A stretch of 64,000 nt of DNA from positions 1-64,000 of the forward strand of contig JAGXGA010000032.1 in NCBI GenBank assembly GCA_024636975.1, written 5' to 3'. The stretch is from Mariniphaga sp. (GTDB taxonomy: Bacteria > Bacteroidota > Bacteroidia > Bacteroidales > Prolixibacteraceae). A program made the position numbers and the translations under genes. Each line of letters starts with the position of its first letter. Position 1 is the first letter of the stretch. The notes below the pieces were generated by a model, which was not told the origin of the DNA, searched no databases, and saw only the letters and a program-made list of their open reading frames with translations. Positions 34,827 through 44,308 of the stretch are shown here, piece by piece.

Positions 34827-37271
34827 TTATTTCTGTGCAAAACGATAAGGTCCGATAACACGTTTTCTTACTACATCGAAATCGGGCTCAAAACTGATAA
34901 CAGAAACCCCTTGGTTCATATAGCCACCAAATGCTGACTGTTTCTCGAACCGGTAACTTCCCTGTGCCAGGTGCACCTGCTGATAAGGAAGGCACTCTTC
35001 AAAGTCCTTACCATAATTTTTAATTGCGTTCAGGAAATAAAAAGCTATATCATATCCCTGCATCCCATAATTCCCCGGATCAGTATGAAAGTACTTTCTG
35101 TATTTCTCTAAAAATTTAACAGTTTCAGGATGTGAATAATCAACCCAATAGGGAGTCAGGTAATGCAACCGCAGGTTATGAAAGAATTCCTCCTGAATAC
35201 TGTGAAACTGTTCATATCGGTTAAATCCAATAAGGGTAATCGGATAATCTCCGGCCAGATTATTCAGATTGGATAATACAATACTTATATCACCTTCATT
35301 CATGGAGGAAACAAAAACAACATTTTCCTTTTCCCTTGAAAATGCCCTGCTTAAACCGGCAACTCCCTGACTGGCAAAATCAATTTCTTTATACTGCATT
35401 CCGCGTGGATGATTCCAGTATCCTGAAGGTGTCAGTTTTTCGCGTACAATATCAACCATTTTTGCTTCTGCGGTATTTGCTGTATGGGAAGTTTTAATTA
35501 CAACAAAATTACTATTGAAGTATTCTTCAGCAATAAGTTCTGCAGTTTGGGAGATAAGAAAATCACGGGAAGGATTTACCTGGTAATAATATGGATTGCT
35601 GCTTAACACCCGCGATTGGGCAGATAGCGGGGAGACCATTGGAATGCGGTTTTTACCTGCAATGGCTGCTACTTCGTTCTGAATATGCGGAAATACAGGT
35701 CCTATAATCAAATCGGTTTCAAGAAAATAATCTGAATAGATGTACTTCCTGACAGAGTCGGCATTTTGCTTTGAATCAAAAACATGTAATACAATCTGCA
35801 TACCTGCCTGCTGAAGAGAATCAACAGCAAGAAGCACTCCCTCATAAAATTTCAGGTAATTTTCACTGTCACCATAGAAATCATAAAACAGTTCTTCAGG
35901 TTCATCCCTTTCAATCAGAGTATCCTCTTCCATGAACTCTTCTTCAAAAACGAGAGTATCCAGCGGCATTTCCTCTTCATTCAGATTCTTGTTCAGCGTA
36001 TCGTTTTCATAAACAAACAGGGGTAAAAACAGTACAACATCATAGTTTGCAGACATTTGCAAACCATGTCCCTCAGGCTGACAATTTTCAGGTACAACAA
36101 CAGGAAGCTCCACTTCATAATAACCTCCCTCAAATTTTGGTAATTCCGGTCTGAGAGAATCTATAGGCTCTGTTTCAAAGGCTACAGTTTCTTCTTCAGC
36201 TTCTTTAGGAATTAAAAGTGTTTCACCGATAACCAGATTACGGGAAGCAAGTTGAGGATTAAATCTTCGCAAATCAGGGATAGCCAGATTATACTTTGAG
36301 GATAATCCAAACAAGGTTTCACCGGCTTTAACTTCGTGCCTTACAAAGGCATCTTCATTTATGGGTTCCGGACTACTCAGTTCGGTTTGCTTTACAGGGA
36401 TTCTAATGGTTACCCCTGCAGGGAAACCTGTCTCAAGTATTGGATTTAATTTTTTTAATTCAAACTCAGCCACATCGTATTTCCGGGTGAGCGACCATAA
36501 GGTTTCACCAGATACAATAGTATGTTCAAAAAAGGCAGCACCATCCGCATAAAATTCTGCTGATTGCTTCCGGTTTTTGGCAAGTTCTTCCTTGCCTTCT
36601 TTATCCATAGGACGGGGTAAATGTATAACGCTGCCCGGGGTTAATTCTCTTGCTCCGGGATTAAAAAACAGTATTTCGCTCTCGGATAGACTGAAGCGTT
36701 GGGCAATAGAATTTAAAGTCTCCCCCGGCTGTACCTCGTATAATATTAAATCCCTTTCAGTAATGTCTGATTCCTGCCTAGGGGTAACATCGACAGCAAC
36801 GTCAGCCGGAGAAATCCCCCACCGGGGTATCCTTAAACGGGTACCTTTCCTGAAGCGTGTGACTTCAGGATTATAGGCGTATAACTCTTCAACGGTAATT
36901 CCATATTCCCGGGCTATAAAATAAGGTGTTTCAGTCCGCGATGATATGGTATAATAATCGAAGTATTCAGGATCGCCTTTCTGCTGATTTTTCGGTTTCT
37001 GCCATTCAGTCCCCTCTTTGTAAGGAATTTTCAGCACATCGCCAATTTTCAATCCGTCGGCCAGCTTAGGATTGTATTCATTAAGCGTTTGACTGTCCAC
37101 CTGGTATTGCCGGCTGATGGAATAGACAGTTTCACCAGTACGAACCTGATGCAAAACAAATTTTTCTCCCTTAATAACAACCAGTTCATTTTCCTTAAGC
37201 ATTTGCGCTTCCGATTCCTTTACAAAACCAGCAAGGAGCAGCAACACAAGGAAATAGTGTGAAAATTTCAT
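34827..37271 (-). CDS. LysM-repeat lipid/peptidoglycan-associated protein fused to a type I periplasmic-binding domain
   Basis: An 814-residue exported protein (signal peptide to SEAQ, residue 23). Five LysM modules cover about residues 30-355, each ending with a motif such as IGDVLKIPYK or IGETLLIPKE; LysM binds glycan chains of peptidoglycan. An acidic linker (about 425-460, many D and E) leads to a type I periplasmic-binding fold (about 405-800; DVVLFLPLFVYEND, DLIIGPVFPHIQNEVAAIAG, NRIPMVSPLSAQSR, GMQGYDIAFYFLNAI), as in amino-acid receptor and LpoA-like proteins. It may sense or regulate wall synthesis. It is divergent from guaA. Confidence 0.88.
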   Translation of the reverse strand: MKFSHYFLVLLLLAGFVKESEAQMLKENELVVIKGEKFVLHQVRTGETVYSISRQYQVDSQTLNEYNPKLADGLKIGDVLKIPYKEGTEWQKPKNQQKGDPEYFDYYTISSRTETPYFIAREYGITVEELYAYNPEVTRFRKGTRLRIPRWGISPADVAVDVTPRQESDITERDLILYEVQPGETLNSIAQRFSLSESEILFFNPGARELTPGSVIHLPRPMDKEGKEELAKNRKQSAEFYADGAAFFEHTIVSGETLWSLTRKYDVAEFELKKLNPILETGFPAGVTIRIPVKQTELSSPEPINEDAFVRHEVKAGETLFGLSSKYNLAIPDLRRFNPQLASRNLVIGETLLIPKEAEEETVAFETEPIDSLRPELPKFEGGYYEVELPVVVPENCQPEGHGLQMSANYDVVLFLPLFVYENDTLNKNLNEEEMPLDTLVFEEEFMEEDTLIERDEPEELFYDFYGDSENYLKFYEGVLLAVDSLQQAGMQIVLHVFDSKQNADSVRKYIYSDYFLETDLIIGPVFPHIQNEVAAIAGKNRIPMVSPLSAQSRVLSSNPYYYQVNPSRDFLISQTAELIAEEYFNSNFVVIKTSHTANTAEAKMVDIVREKLTPSGYWNHPRGMQYKEIDFASQGVAGLSRAFSREKENVVFVSSMNEGDISIVLSNLNNLAGDYPITLIGFNRYEQFHSIQEEFFHNLRLHYLTPYWVDYSHPETVKFLEKYRKYFHTDPGNYGMQGYDIAFYFLNAIKNYGKDFEECLPYQQVHLAQGSYRFEKQSAFGGYMNQGVSVISFEPDFDVVRKRVIGPYRFAQK

Positions 37272-37401
37272 TTATACTTTTATTTATAAATTTCGTTCAA
37301 AAATAGCAATTATTGACCATCTCTTATTTGTAAACGCTATTAAATAAAATTAATTTTGGATTTATAAGAAAACTGTGCAGCTATTTTTTCTCAGTTATTT
37401 T

Positions 37402-37409
37402 TACTTTTG
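37402..37409 (+). promoter_or_regulatory. -7 box for guaA
   Basis: TACTTTTG, 39 bp before the guaA ATG in the divergent region with the LysM gene. Confidence 0.55.
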
Positions 37410-37447
37410 TCAATTGGTTCAGGACATTCATAAAAATAAATAATTAC

Positions 37448-38977
37448 ATGCAGGATAAAATTTTAATTCTTGATTTCGGTTCACAGTACACACAGTTAAT
37501 AGGAAGGAAAATTCGTGAATTGAATGTGTATTGTGAAATTCATCCCTTCAATCATTTTCCTGAACCGGATGAAACCGTAAAAGGAGTAATTTTATCAGGA
37601 AGTCCTTTTTCTGTGCGTGATCCTAAGGCGCCCAGGATTGAACTTTCGGGAATTAAGAAAAAATTACCTGTCTTGGGAATTTGTTATGGCGCTCAATATA
37701 TGGCCCATTTTTTTGGCGGAGAAGTTGCTCTTTCCGATTCTCGGGAATACGGGAGAGCGAAGCTGGGCTTCATAGATCACGACTGCAGCCTGTTTAAGGA
37801 TGTGAATCCACATTCCCAGGTATGGATGTCGCATGGTGATACTATAATAAAATTGCCAGGAGATTGTAAAGTGGTTGCATCAACAGAGGATGTAAATTTT
37901 GCTGCCTATAAGGTTGATGATGAGCCAACTTATGGTATTCAGTTTCATCCTGAAGTATACCATACGACAGAAGGTCAGCAACTACTTAATAATTTTGTTG
38001 TGGATATCTGTAACTGTGCACAGGACTGGACACCGGCATCCTTTGTTGAATCAACAGTGAATGAATTACAGCAGATGCTTGGAAACGACAAAGTTGTACT
38101 GGGGCTTTCAGGAGGTGTTGATTCTACGGTTACCGGCATCTTACTGAATAAAGCCATAGGCAGCAATCTGACGTGTATTTTTGTCGATAACGGTTTATTG
38201 CGCAAATATGAATTTGAAAATGTGCTTCACTCTTATAAAGATATGGGGTTGAATGTGATTGGGGTAAATGCACGGCAGAAATTTTGGGACGATTTAAAAG
38301 GCATCACCGATCCGGAGCAAAAGCGCAAGATCATAGGCAGAAATTTCATTGAAGTTTTTGATTTGGAAGCCCACAAAATTCCAGGGGTGAACTGGCTGGG
38401 CCAGGGAACCATTTATCCCGACGTCATTGAATCGGTATCAGTAAATGGTCCGTCAGCCACTATTAAATCGCATCACAATGTTGGCGGGTTGCCTGAAATT
38501 ATGCACCTGAAGGTAGTTGAACCCTTGCGCCTTTTATTTAAAGATGAAGTGCGGCGGGTGGGTAAAACACTTGGAATAAAGCAGGAACTGCTGGGTCGTC
38601 ACCCTTTTCCGGGGCCAGGCCTTGGGATCCGCATTTTAGGAGAAATTACTCCCGAGAAGGTGATGATGCTCCAGGAGGCAGATAACATCTTTGTAAATGG
38701 ATTAAAAAATTGGGGTTTATATGATAAAGTATGGCAGGCAGGTGTCATGTTATTACCTGTACAATCGGTGGGTGTAATGGGCGATGAGCGCACCTATGAA
38801 AATACAGTTGCATTGCGTGCAGTGGCTTCCACCGACGGAATGACTGCCGATTGGGTGCATCTTCCCTACGATTTCCTGGCAAAAATGTCGAATGAAATAA
38901 TAAACAAAGTTCGTGGCATAAATCGTGTAGTATATGATATTAGTTCGAAGCCACCTGCAACAATTGAATGGGAATGA
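37448..38977 (+). CDS. guaA: GMP synthase (glutamine-hydrolysing)
   Basis: A 509-residue enzyme that aminates XMP to GMP. The N-terminal class I glutamine amidotransferase has its nucleophile at C79 ([16 protein letters not shown]) and the triad His/Glu in [11 protein letters not shown]. The ATP-pyrophosphatase domain has the P-loop GLSGGVDST (about 219-227). The C-terminal dimerisation domain ends KPPATIEWE. It precedes the ctpA-pnuC-nadR genes on the same strand. Confidence 0.98.
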   Translation: MQDKILILDFGSQYTQLIGRKIRELNVYCEIHPFNHFPEPDETVKGVILSGSPFSVRDPKAPRIELSGIKKKLPVLGICYGAQYMAHFFGGEVALSDSREYGRAKLGFIDHDCSLFKDVNPHSQVWMSHGDTIIKLPGDCKVVASTEDVNFAAYKVDDEPTYGIQFHPEVYHTTEGQQLLNNFVVDICNCAQDWTPASFVESTVNELQQMLGNDKVVLGLSGGVDSTVTGILLNKAIGSNLTCIFVDNGLLRKYEFENVLHSYKDMGLNVIGVNARQKFWDDLKGITDPEQKRKIIGRNFIEVFDLEAHKIPGVNWLGQGTIYPDVIESVSVNGPSATIKSHHNVGGLPEIMHLKVVEPLRLLFKDEVRRVGKTLGIKQELLGRHPFPGPGLGIRILGEITPEKVMMLQEADNIFVNGLKNWGLYDKVWQAGVMLLPVQSVGVMGDERTYENTVALRAVASTDGMTADWVHLPYDFLAKMSNEIINKVRGINRVVYDISSKPPATIEWE

Positions 38978-39018
38978 TCGTTTTCCTTTTTAGGAAAGAA
39001 TTAAAAAAGCAAATAAAT

Positions 39019-40644
39019 ATGAATAATCGAATTATTACAAACAACTTAAGAATATTATCAGTTTTATTTTTTGCGATGCTGTTCCTGCCGGCTATTCCGG
39101 TAAATGCACAGGAAAATGTTCAGCAAAATCAGCTGAAATTTGGCCGGCTGCTTCGGCTTGTAGACGGTTATTATGTAGATTCAGCCAATGTTGACAAGCT
39201 CACTGAGAAAGCAATAGTTCATTTGCTTAGTGAACTGGATCCGCATTCTGTTTACATCTCAAAAGAAGAAGTAGATAAAATGAACGAACCGTTACAGGGA
39301 AATTTTGAAGGAATAGGCATAACTTTTAATATTTTTAAGGATACATTGCTGGTTACAGATGTCATTCCCGGTGGTCCGGCGGAAATGGTCGGGTTGCGCG
39401 CCGGTGACCGAATCGTTGAAGTGAATGAAAAAAACATTGCCGGCACCGGTATTAAAAACAGTGACGTGTTTGATTTGCTGCGGGGCGAAAAAGGAACCAC
39501 TGTTGAAGTTCAGGTTCTCAGGAGAAGTTCAGATGAATTACTTGATTTTGCAATTGTCAGAGATAAAATCCCTATTTATAGCCTTGATGCATCCTACATG
39601 CTTGATAAAGAAACCGGTTTAATTAAATTAAACAGGTTTTCGGCTACTACAACCGAAGAATTCATAACTGCACTCAGTGAACTAAAATCACAGAATATGC
39701 GGAATCTTATCCTCGATCTTCGGGGAAATGGTGGCGGTTATTTGAAAACGGCAATTGAAATTTCCGATCAGTTCCTGGATAACAATAAGTTGATTGTATA
39801 CACAAATGGGAACAATGATCCAAAAAGAGAATACAAAGCTACTTCGGATGGTTATTTTAAAGATGGAAACCTTGTCGTTTTGGTAGATGAATCATCTGCA
39901 TCCGCCAGTGAAATTGTTTCCGGTGCTGTGCAGGACTGGGATCGTGGATTGATCATTGGCCGGCGTTCGTTTGGAAAAGGACTGGTACAGAAGCCTTATT
40001 TTCTTACCGACGGTTCTATGGTAAGGTTAACCACAGCACATTATTATACCCCAAGTGGCAGAGGTATTCAGAAACCTTATAATAACGGAATAGATGAATA
40101 CAGACGCGATTACATGGTGCGGCTGAGCAGCGGCCAGTTATTTAGTGCCGACAGTGTAATATTTCCAGATTCGCTGAAATATAAAACGCTCAGCAGCGGC
40201 AGAGATGTATATGGTGGCGGAGGCATTATGCCCGATGTATTTATTCCGATTGATACGGTAGGATTTAATCAATACTACACCAGTTTAAGAAGAAACAACA
40301 TCATTTATGAATTTGTACTTGATTATATTGATAATAACAGGAACCGGTTAAAGGAAGAATACCCGCTGTTTGAAAGCTATAAAGCAGATTTTGATGTTAG
40401 TTCTGAAATGATAGAAGAAATAGTGGCCGAAGGCGAAAAACAAGGCATTGACCGTAATGAAGAAAGTTTAAATTCTTCGCTTGATATAATGAAAAAGGAA
40501 TTAAAAGCTTTAATTGCCCGCGATATCTTTACACGAAATGAATTTTACCAGATTATTTTTCAAGATGATACTGCTGTCAAAAAGGCTCTGGAAGTAATAG
40601 AAAACAAAGAACGTTATAACAATTTGCTTGTATCGGCCGACTAA
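39019..40644 (+). CDS. S41 family C-terminal processing peptidase
   Basis: A 541-residue periplasmic protease. Start at the ATG 39019 gives a signal peptide (LFFAMLFLPAIPVNAQ); the upstream frame from 38968 overlaps guaA and is not needed. A PDZ domain (about 90-180; GIGITFNIFKDTLLVTDVIP, GDRIVEVN) precedes the S41 domain. The serine/lysine dyad is S295 (SSASASEIVSG) and K320 (SFGKGLVQ), spaced 25 residues as in E. coli Prc (S430/K455). It cuts proteins at their C-termini. pnuC starts 3 bp downstream. Confidence 0.94.
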   Translation: MNNRIITNNLRILSVLFFAMLFLPAIPVNAQENVQQNQLKFGRLLRLVDGYYVDSANVDKLTEKAIVHLLSELDPHSVYISKEEVDKMNEPLQGNFEGIGITFNIFKDTLLVTDVIPGGPAEMVGLRAGDRIVEVNEKNIAGTGIKNSDVFDLLRGEKGTTVEVQVLRRSSDELLDFAIVRDKIPIYSLDASYMLDKETGLIKLNRFSATTTEEFITALSELKSQNMRNLILDLRGNGGGYLKTAIEISDQFLDNNKLIVYTNGNNDPKREYKATSDGYFKDGNLVVLVDESSASASEIVSGAVQDWDRGLIIGRRSFGKGLVQKPYFLTDGSMVRLTTAHYYTPSGRGIQKPYNNGIDEYRRDYMVRLSSGQLFSADSVIFPDSLKYKTLSSGRDVYGGGGIMPDVFIPIDTVGFNQYYTSLRRNNIIYEFVLDYIDNNRNRLKEEYPLFESYKADFDVSSEMIEEIVAEGEKQGIDRNEESLNSSLDIMKKELKALIARDIFTRNEFYQIIFQDDTAVKKALEVIENKERYNNLLVSAD

Positions 40645-40647
40645 CAA

Positions 40648-41271
40648 ATGATATTTGAAGGTTTCTCCACCTGGGTGTGGCAAAACATAATTGAGCTTAC
40701 AGGAGCCCTGCTTGGATTGTTATATATATTCTTTTCAATCAGGCAACATATTTTAACCTGGCCCACCGGGCTTTTTGCCTCACTTATTTATACCGTAGTT
40801 TTTTTCAGAACGGGTTTTTATGCCGATATGGGGCTCCAGGTATATTATGTAGCTATCAGTATTTATGGTTGGTACTACTGGTTAAAAGGAGGAAAACACA
40901 GATCTGCGGAGTCGGAAAATCAGGTTCCGGTAAAAAAAGTATCGCGAAGGTTTTTAATTGCAGCTCTGTTTATAACGGTTTTTATCTACCTGCTGATTTT
41001 GATAGTGCTACTAAATTTTACCGACTCAACTGTTCCATACATGGATTCGATGACAACAGCTTTGAGTATAACTGCCACCTGGATGCTTGCAAAAAAATAT
41101 ATCGAACACTGGCTGATATGGGTTTTTGTCGATCTTTTCTCTGCAGGGTTGTATGTGTACAAAGAACTGTGGCCAACAGTTATTCTCTTCCTGGTTTATA
41201 CTATAATGGCAGTTATTGGATATTTTGAATGGAAAAAGGATTTAACAGTACATGTTGAAAAACAAGCCTAA
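40648..41271 (+). CDS. pnuC: Nicotinamide riboside transporter PnuC
   Basis: A 207-residue membrane protein with about seven helices. PnuC marks are TWPTGLFASLIYTVVFF, DMGLQVYYVAISIYGWYYW and a C-terminal helix series with WLIWVFVDLFSAGLYVYKEL. It takes up nicotinamide riboside by facilitated diffusion. The following gene, which overlaps it by 20 bp, encodes a NadR-type kinase that would trap the substrate by phosphorylation. Confidence 0.94.
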   Translation: MIFEGFSTWVWQNIIELTGALLGLLYIFFSIRQHILTWPTGLFASLIYTVVFFRTGFYADMGLQVYYVAISIYGWYYWLKGGKHRSAESENQVPVKKVSRRFLIAALFITVFIYLLILIVLLNFTDSTVPYMDSMTTALSITATWMLAKKYIEHWLIWVFVDLFSAGLYVYKELWPTVILFLVYTIMAVIGYFEWKKDLTVHVEKQA

Positions 41272-41800
41272 AACGGTAGTTATAACAGGTGCAGAATCGA
41301 CAGGAAAAAGTGCACTGACTGATGAGCTTTCCAGCTACTTTCATGTCCCCTTTATCTCTGAATTTGCACGGGAATATATTGGGAATCTGGGCCGGCCATA
41401 TTTATATTCCGATGTGGAAGCAATTGCCCGGATGCAGGTGCAACAGTTTTACGAACTCAAACATAGTGGTAATCAATTATTTTTTACCGACACGTGGCTG
41501 ATAATTACAAAGATCTGGTTTGAGGAAGTGTTCCATGATTTACCCGATTGGATTGAAGCAGAAATTAAAAAGGCTGAAATAGACCTGTTCCTGGTGTGTG
41601 ACACTGATCTTCCATGGATTCCTGACAATGTGCGTGAAAATGGAGGTGAAAAAAGAGAGTACCTTCAGAAGCGGTACATTGATGCCTTAAACCAATACGG
41701 CTTTCAATATGAAATCATCAGTGGGATTAACAGCAGACGTTTTCAAAATGCTTTAAGCAACCTTGAACAGCACGGCATATTTAAACCAAACAAATTATGA
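41252..41800 (+). CDS. NadR-type ribosylnicotinamide kinase (AAA family ATPase)
   Basis: A 182-residue P-loop kinase. Walker A is GAESTGKSALTDEL. The NadR kinase pattern follows with SEFAREYI and FTDTWLIITKIWF, then DLPWIPDNVRENGGEKREYL. It matches the C-terminal kinase domain of NadR without the adenylyltransferase or repressor parts, and should convert nicotinamide riboside to NMN. It overlaps pnuC by 20 bp, so uptake and phosphorylation are coupled. Confidence 0.92.
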   Translation: MLKNKPKTVVITGAESTGKSALTDELSSYFHVPFISEFAREYIGNLGRPYLYSDVEAIARMQVQQFYELKHSGNQLFFTDTWLIITKIWFEEVFHDLPDWIEAEIKKAEIDLFLVCDTDLPWIPDNVRENGGEKREYLQKRYIDALNQYGFQYEIISGINSRRFQNALSNLEQHGIFKPNKL

Positions 41801-41839
41801 CTTGTTAAGAATGCCAACGTTTTGTTCGGTTGATTTATT

Positions 41840-41847
41840 TACTTTTG
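41840..41847 (+). promoter_or_regulatory. -7 box for cysE
   Basis: TACTTTTG, 26 bp before the cysE ATG. Confidence 0.5.
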
Positions 41848-41872
41848 TACAGCAATTTTAAAACTACGTGAA

Positions 41873-42799
41873 ATGACTTCCCACGAATTTGATAATAAGT
41901 TAGCACAAACTATAGAATGCTTAAGCGATCCGGAAACATATGATGTTGTGTGCCATGAACACCGGCTTGGAGAACCTCTGCCATCAATAGCTAATCTGCA
42001 AAAAATAATTGACATGATTCGGGAGATTCTGTTTCCCGGCTATTTTGGTAATACCTCGCTGCGACCAAATACAATCCGCCACTATATGGGGGTATATGTC
42101 GATGAGCTATATGAGTTGCTGAGCCAGGAAATACTTGCCGGCATGTGCTTCGAGTGCCAGGACGTAAATGTCAATAAAGTGGAAAAGCACACTTTAAAAG
42201 CAAATAAAATTGCTGTCCTTTTCATTGAATATTTACCGGAAATAAGGAGGAAGCTGGTTGGTGATGTAAAGGCAACCTACTTGAATGACCCGGCCGCCCG
42301 CAATTTAGGAGAAGTTATTTTTTGCTATCCTGCAATTCGTGCTATTACTAATTACCGCATGGCACATCGTCTGCTTGAACTTGAAGTACCACTAATTCCC
42401 AGGTTCATTGCAGAAATGGCTCACAGTGAAACAGGAATCGATATTCACCCAAGAGCACAGATAGGCGAGAATTTCACCATTGATCATGGAACAGGAGTGG
42501 TGATTGGATCCACATCCATCATTGGAAATAATGTAAAAATATACCAGGGTGTTACGCTTGGAGCCAAAAGCTTTCCGCTCGATGAGAACGGAAATCCAAT
42601 TAAAGGGATTCCACGGCACCCGATTGTTGAAGACGATGTAGTGATTTATTCCGGAGCAACAATCCTTGGAAGGATAACAATTGGTAAAGGTTCGGTTATT
42701 GGTGGAAATGTCTGGGTTACACGTGACCTGCCAGCCAATTCCAAAGTAGTGCAGTCACGCCCCAAAGAGTCGATGTTTGCAGATGGGTCGGGTATTTAA
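41873..42799 (+). CDS. cysE: Serine O-acetyltransferase
   Basis: A 308-residue enzyme that acetylates L-serine with acetyl-CoA to feed cysteine synthesis. An N-terminal helical region (about 1-165) precedes a left-handed beta-helix of hexapeptide repeats (about 190-290; GIDIHPRAQIGENFTIDHG, VVIGSTSIIGNNVKIYQGV). The catalytic histidine pair region (MAHSETGIDIH, TIDHGTG) is present. It lacks the short C-terminal tail used by E. coli CysE to bind CysK, and belongs to the larger plant-like/EpsC form common in Bacteroidota. Confidence 0.93.
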   Translation: MTSHEFDNKLAQTIECLSDPETYDVVCHEHRLGEPLPSIANLQKIIDMIREILFPGYFGNTSLRPNTIRHYMGVYVDELYELLSQEILAGMCFECQDVNVNKVEKHTLKANKIAVLFIEYLPEIRRKLVGDVKATYLNDPAARNLGEVIFCYPAIRAITNYRMAHRLLELEVPLIPRFIAEMAHSETGIDIHPRAQIGENFTIDHGTGVVIGSTSIIGNNVKIYQGVTLGAKSFPLDENGNPIKGIPRHPIVEDDVVIYSGATILGRITIGKGSVIGGNVWVTRDLPANSKVVQSRPKESMFADGSGI

Positions 42800-42815
42800 T
42801 AAAAACTAAAAAAAA

Positions 42816-43958
42816 TTGGAAAATTTCAAACTTGCTGCAAAAACATTTGCAGGGCTCGAGCCGGTGCTGGCTAAAGAAATTAAGGCAATCGGAGGCATCA
42901 ATGTACAAGAAGGAAGAAGAATTGTCTTTTATGAAGGAGATTATGAACTGGTTTACAAATCAAATTATTTCCTGCGATCAGCATTGAGAGTGCTCAGGGA
43001 GATTGCTGTATTTCAGTTTAAGGACATCGACCAGTTCTATCTTCGGTGTAAAGAAGTGAACTGGCTGAAATATATGGCAGTCAATCAGAGTTTCATGATT
43101 AACAGCACCGTGTCCGAATCAAAGGAATTCCGGAATACAATGTTTGCATCATTAAAGGTAAAGGATGCCATTGCCGACTATTTCAGGGGAAAAACGGGCA
43201 ACCGCCCAAATGTGGATACTGCAAGTCCTGACCTATTTATTCAGGTACATATCAGCAGGAACACCTGTACCCTTTCGCTTGACAGTTCAGGAGAATCACT
43301 TCATAAAAGAGGCTATAGAGCCAGCCAGGGAAAGGCCCCTTTAAACGAGGTGCTCGCTGCAGGCATGATTCTTATATCAGGTTGGGATGGTTCCACTGAT
43401 TTTATTGACCCGATGTGCGGCTCCGGAACATTGCCCATTGAAGCAGCAATGATCGCGCAAAATATAGCACCGGGAAGATTCAGGAAATCGTATGCGTTTG
43501 AAAACTGGCCGGGATATAACCAGGAGCTTTTTGAGAAAGTTAAAGCTCCTCAGAATATAAAAGTATTTACAAAAAAGATTTATGCTTCCGATATTTCCAG
43601 GGAAAATATACTGGTTGCACAAACTAATGCCAGACGGGCGCGGGTATTTTCAAGCATCGAATTTCAACATTCCGACATGAAAAACCTGGCGGTAGATACC
43701 ACCAATGCGACTATTATGATAAACCCTCCCTATGGAGAGAGACTTGTTCAGGAAAATTTAAATGAATTATATGCCATGATTGGTCAGCAATTAAAATATC
43801 ATTATGCCGGCAATACTGCATGGATACTTACCTCATCAAAGGAATACCTTAAAAATATTGGACTTAAGCCAACTGAAAAAATGACTTTATTTAACGGAGC
43901 ACTGGAATGCACCTTTACATCGTATCCGCTCTTCAGCGGTAAACGGGTAAACCAATAA
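42816..43958 (+). CDS. THUMP-domain class I SAM-dependent RNA methyltransferase (RlmL-like)
   Basis: A 380-residue enzyme. It starts at TTG 42816; a stop lies three codons upstream and no ATG is near. The N-terminus (AAKTFAGLEPVLAKEIKAIG) and a THUMP domain (about 55-165) bind RNA. The methyltransferase has DFIDPMCGSGTLPIEAA (SAM-binding) and MINPPYGERL (catalytic NPPY). RlmL relatives make m2G2445 in 23S rRNA. Only the RlmL-like half is present, without the RlmK half of E. coli RlmKL. Confidence 0.93.
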   Translation: MENFKLAAKTFAGLEPVLAKEIKAIGGINVQEGRRIVFYEGDYELVYKSNYFLRSALRVLREIAVFQFKDIDQFYLRCKEVNWLKYMAVNQSFMINSTVSESKEFRNTMFASLKVKDAIADYFRGKTGNRPNVDTASPDLFIQVHISRNTCTLSLDSSGESLHKRGYRASQGKAPLNEVLAAGMILISGWDGSTDFIDPMCGSGTLPIEAAMIAQNIAPGRFRKSYAFENWPGYNQELFEKVKAPQNIKVFTKKIYASDISRENILVAQTNARRARVFSSIEFQHSDMKNLAVDTTNATIMINPPYGERLVQENLNELYAMIGQQLKYHYAGNTAWILTSSKEYLKNIGLKPTEKMTLFNGALECTFTSYPLFSGKRVNQ

Positions 43959-44017
43959 GAACCAAATGCAAAATCTGATCAATTGATTTTAAAAAAAAGA
44001 AAAGTTATAATGGAAAA

Positions 44018-44167
44018 TTATCTGTTATCTTCTTCGAGAATATCTTTATCTCTGGAACCTGGTTTGGTATCTCCACCACCACGAACTTTCAACATTTCGT
44101 TGCTTGTTAAAACTTCAAAACCTTTAAAATTTGCTTTTTTTTCTGAATTTGTAAAAAACCTTTTCAT
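44018..44167 (-). CDS. Double-glycine leader peptide, candidate RiPP or signal-peptide precursor
   Basis: A 49-residue peptide (ATG at 44165-44167; an in-frame GTG at 44203 is further upstream). The leader contains FEVLTSNEMLKVRGG, the LTxxEMxxVxGG pattern of Bacteroidota double-glycine precursor peptides; cleavage after GG (residue 31 or 32) would release a short hydrophilic tail (GDTKPGSRDKDILEEDNR, 18 residues) with no cysteine. Its promoter region (44209-44245) carries the same bipartite element as the sigma gene at 49384. No maturase or C39 exporter is in the window. Peptide or signal function is inferred. Confidence 0.6.
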   Translation of the reverse strand: MKRFFTNSEKKANFKGFEVLTSNEMLKVRGGGDTKPGSRDKDILEEDNR

Positions 44168-44208
44168 CGTAAATAAATTTAGTTCGTTAAACTTGAAAAA
44201 CACACATT

Positions 44209-44245
44209 CTATATATATATTCCGAAAAAAGGGAAAAGGTAACCC
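44209..44245 (-). promoter_or_regulatory. ECF-type promoter P2, driving the leader-peptide gene
   Basis: On the minus strand GGGTTACCTTTT is followed after 9 nt by CGGAATATATA and TAG. The predicted transcript start near 44209 leaves a leader of about 42 nt. It matches P1 and P3. Confidence 0.65.
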
Positions 44246-44308
44246 TCAAATTGGAAAAAAATTTAAATTATTTTAATTTGGCCGAATGAAAAATAGCATT
44301 TATTGAGC

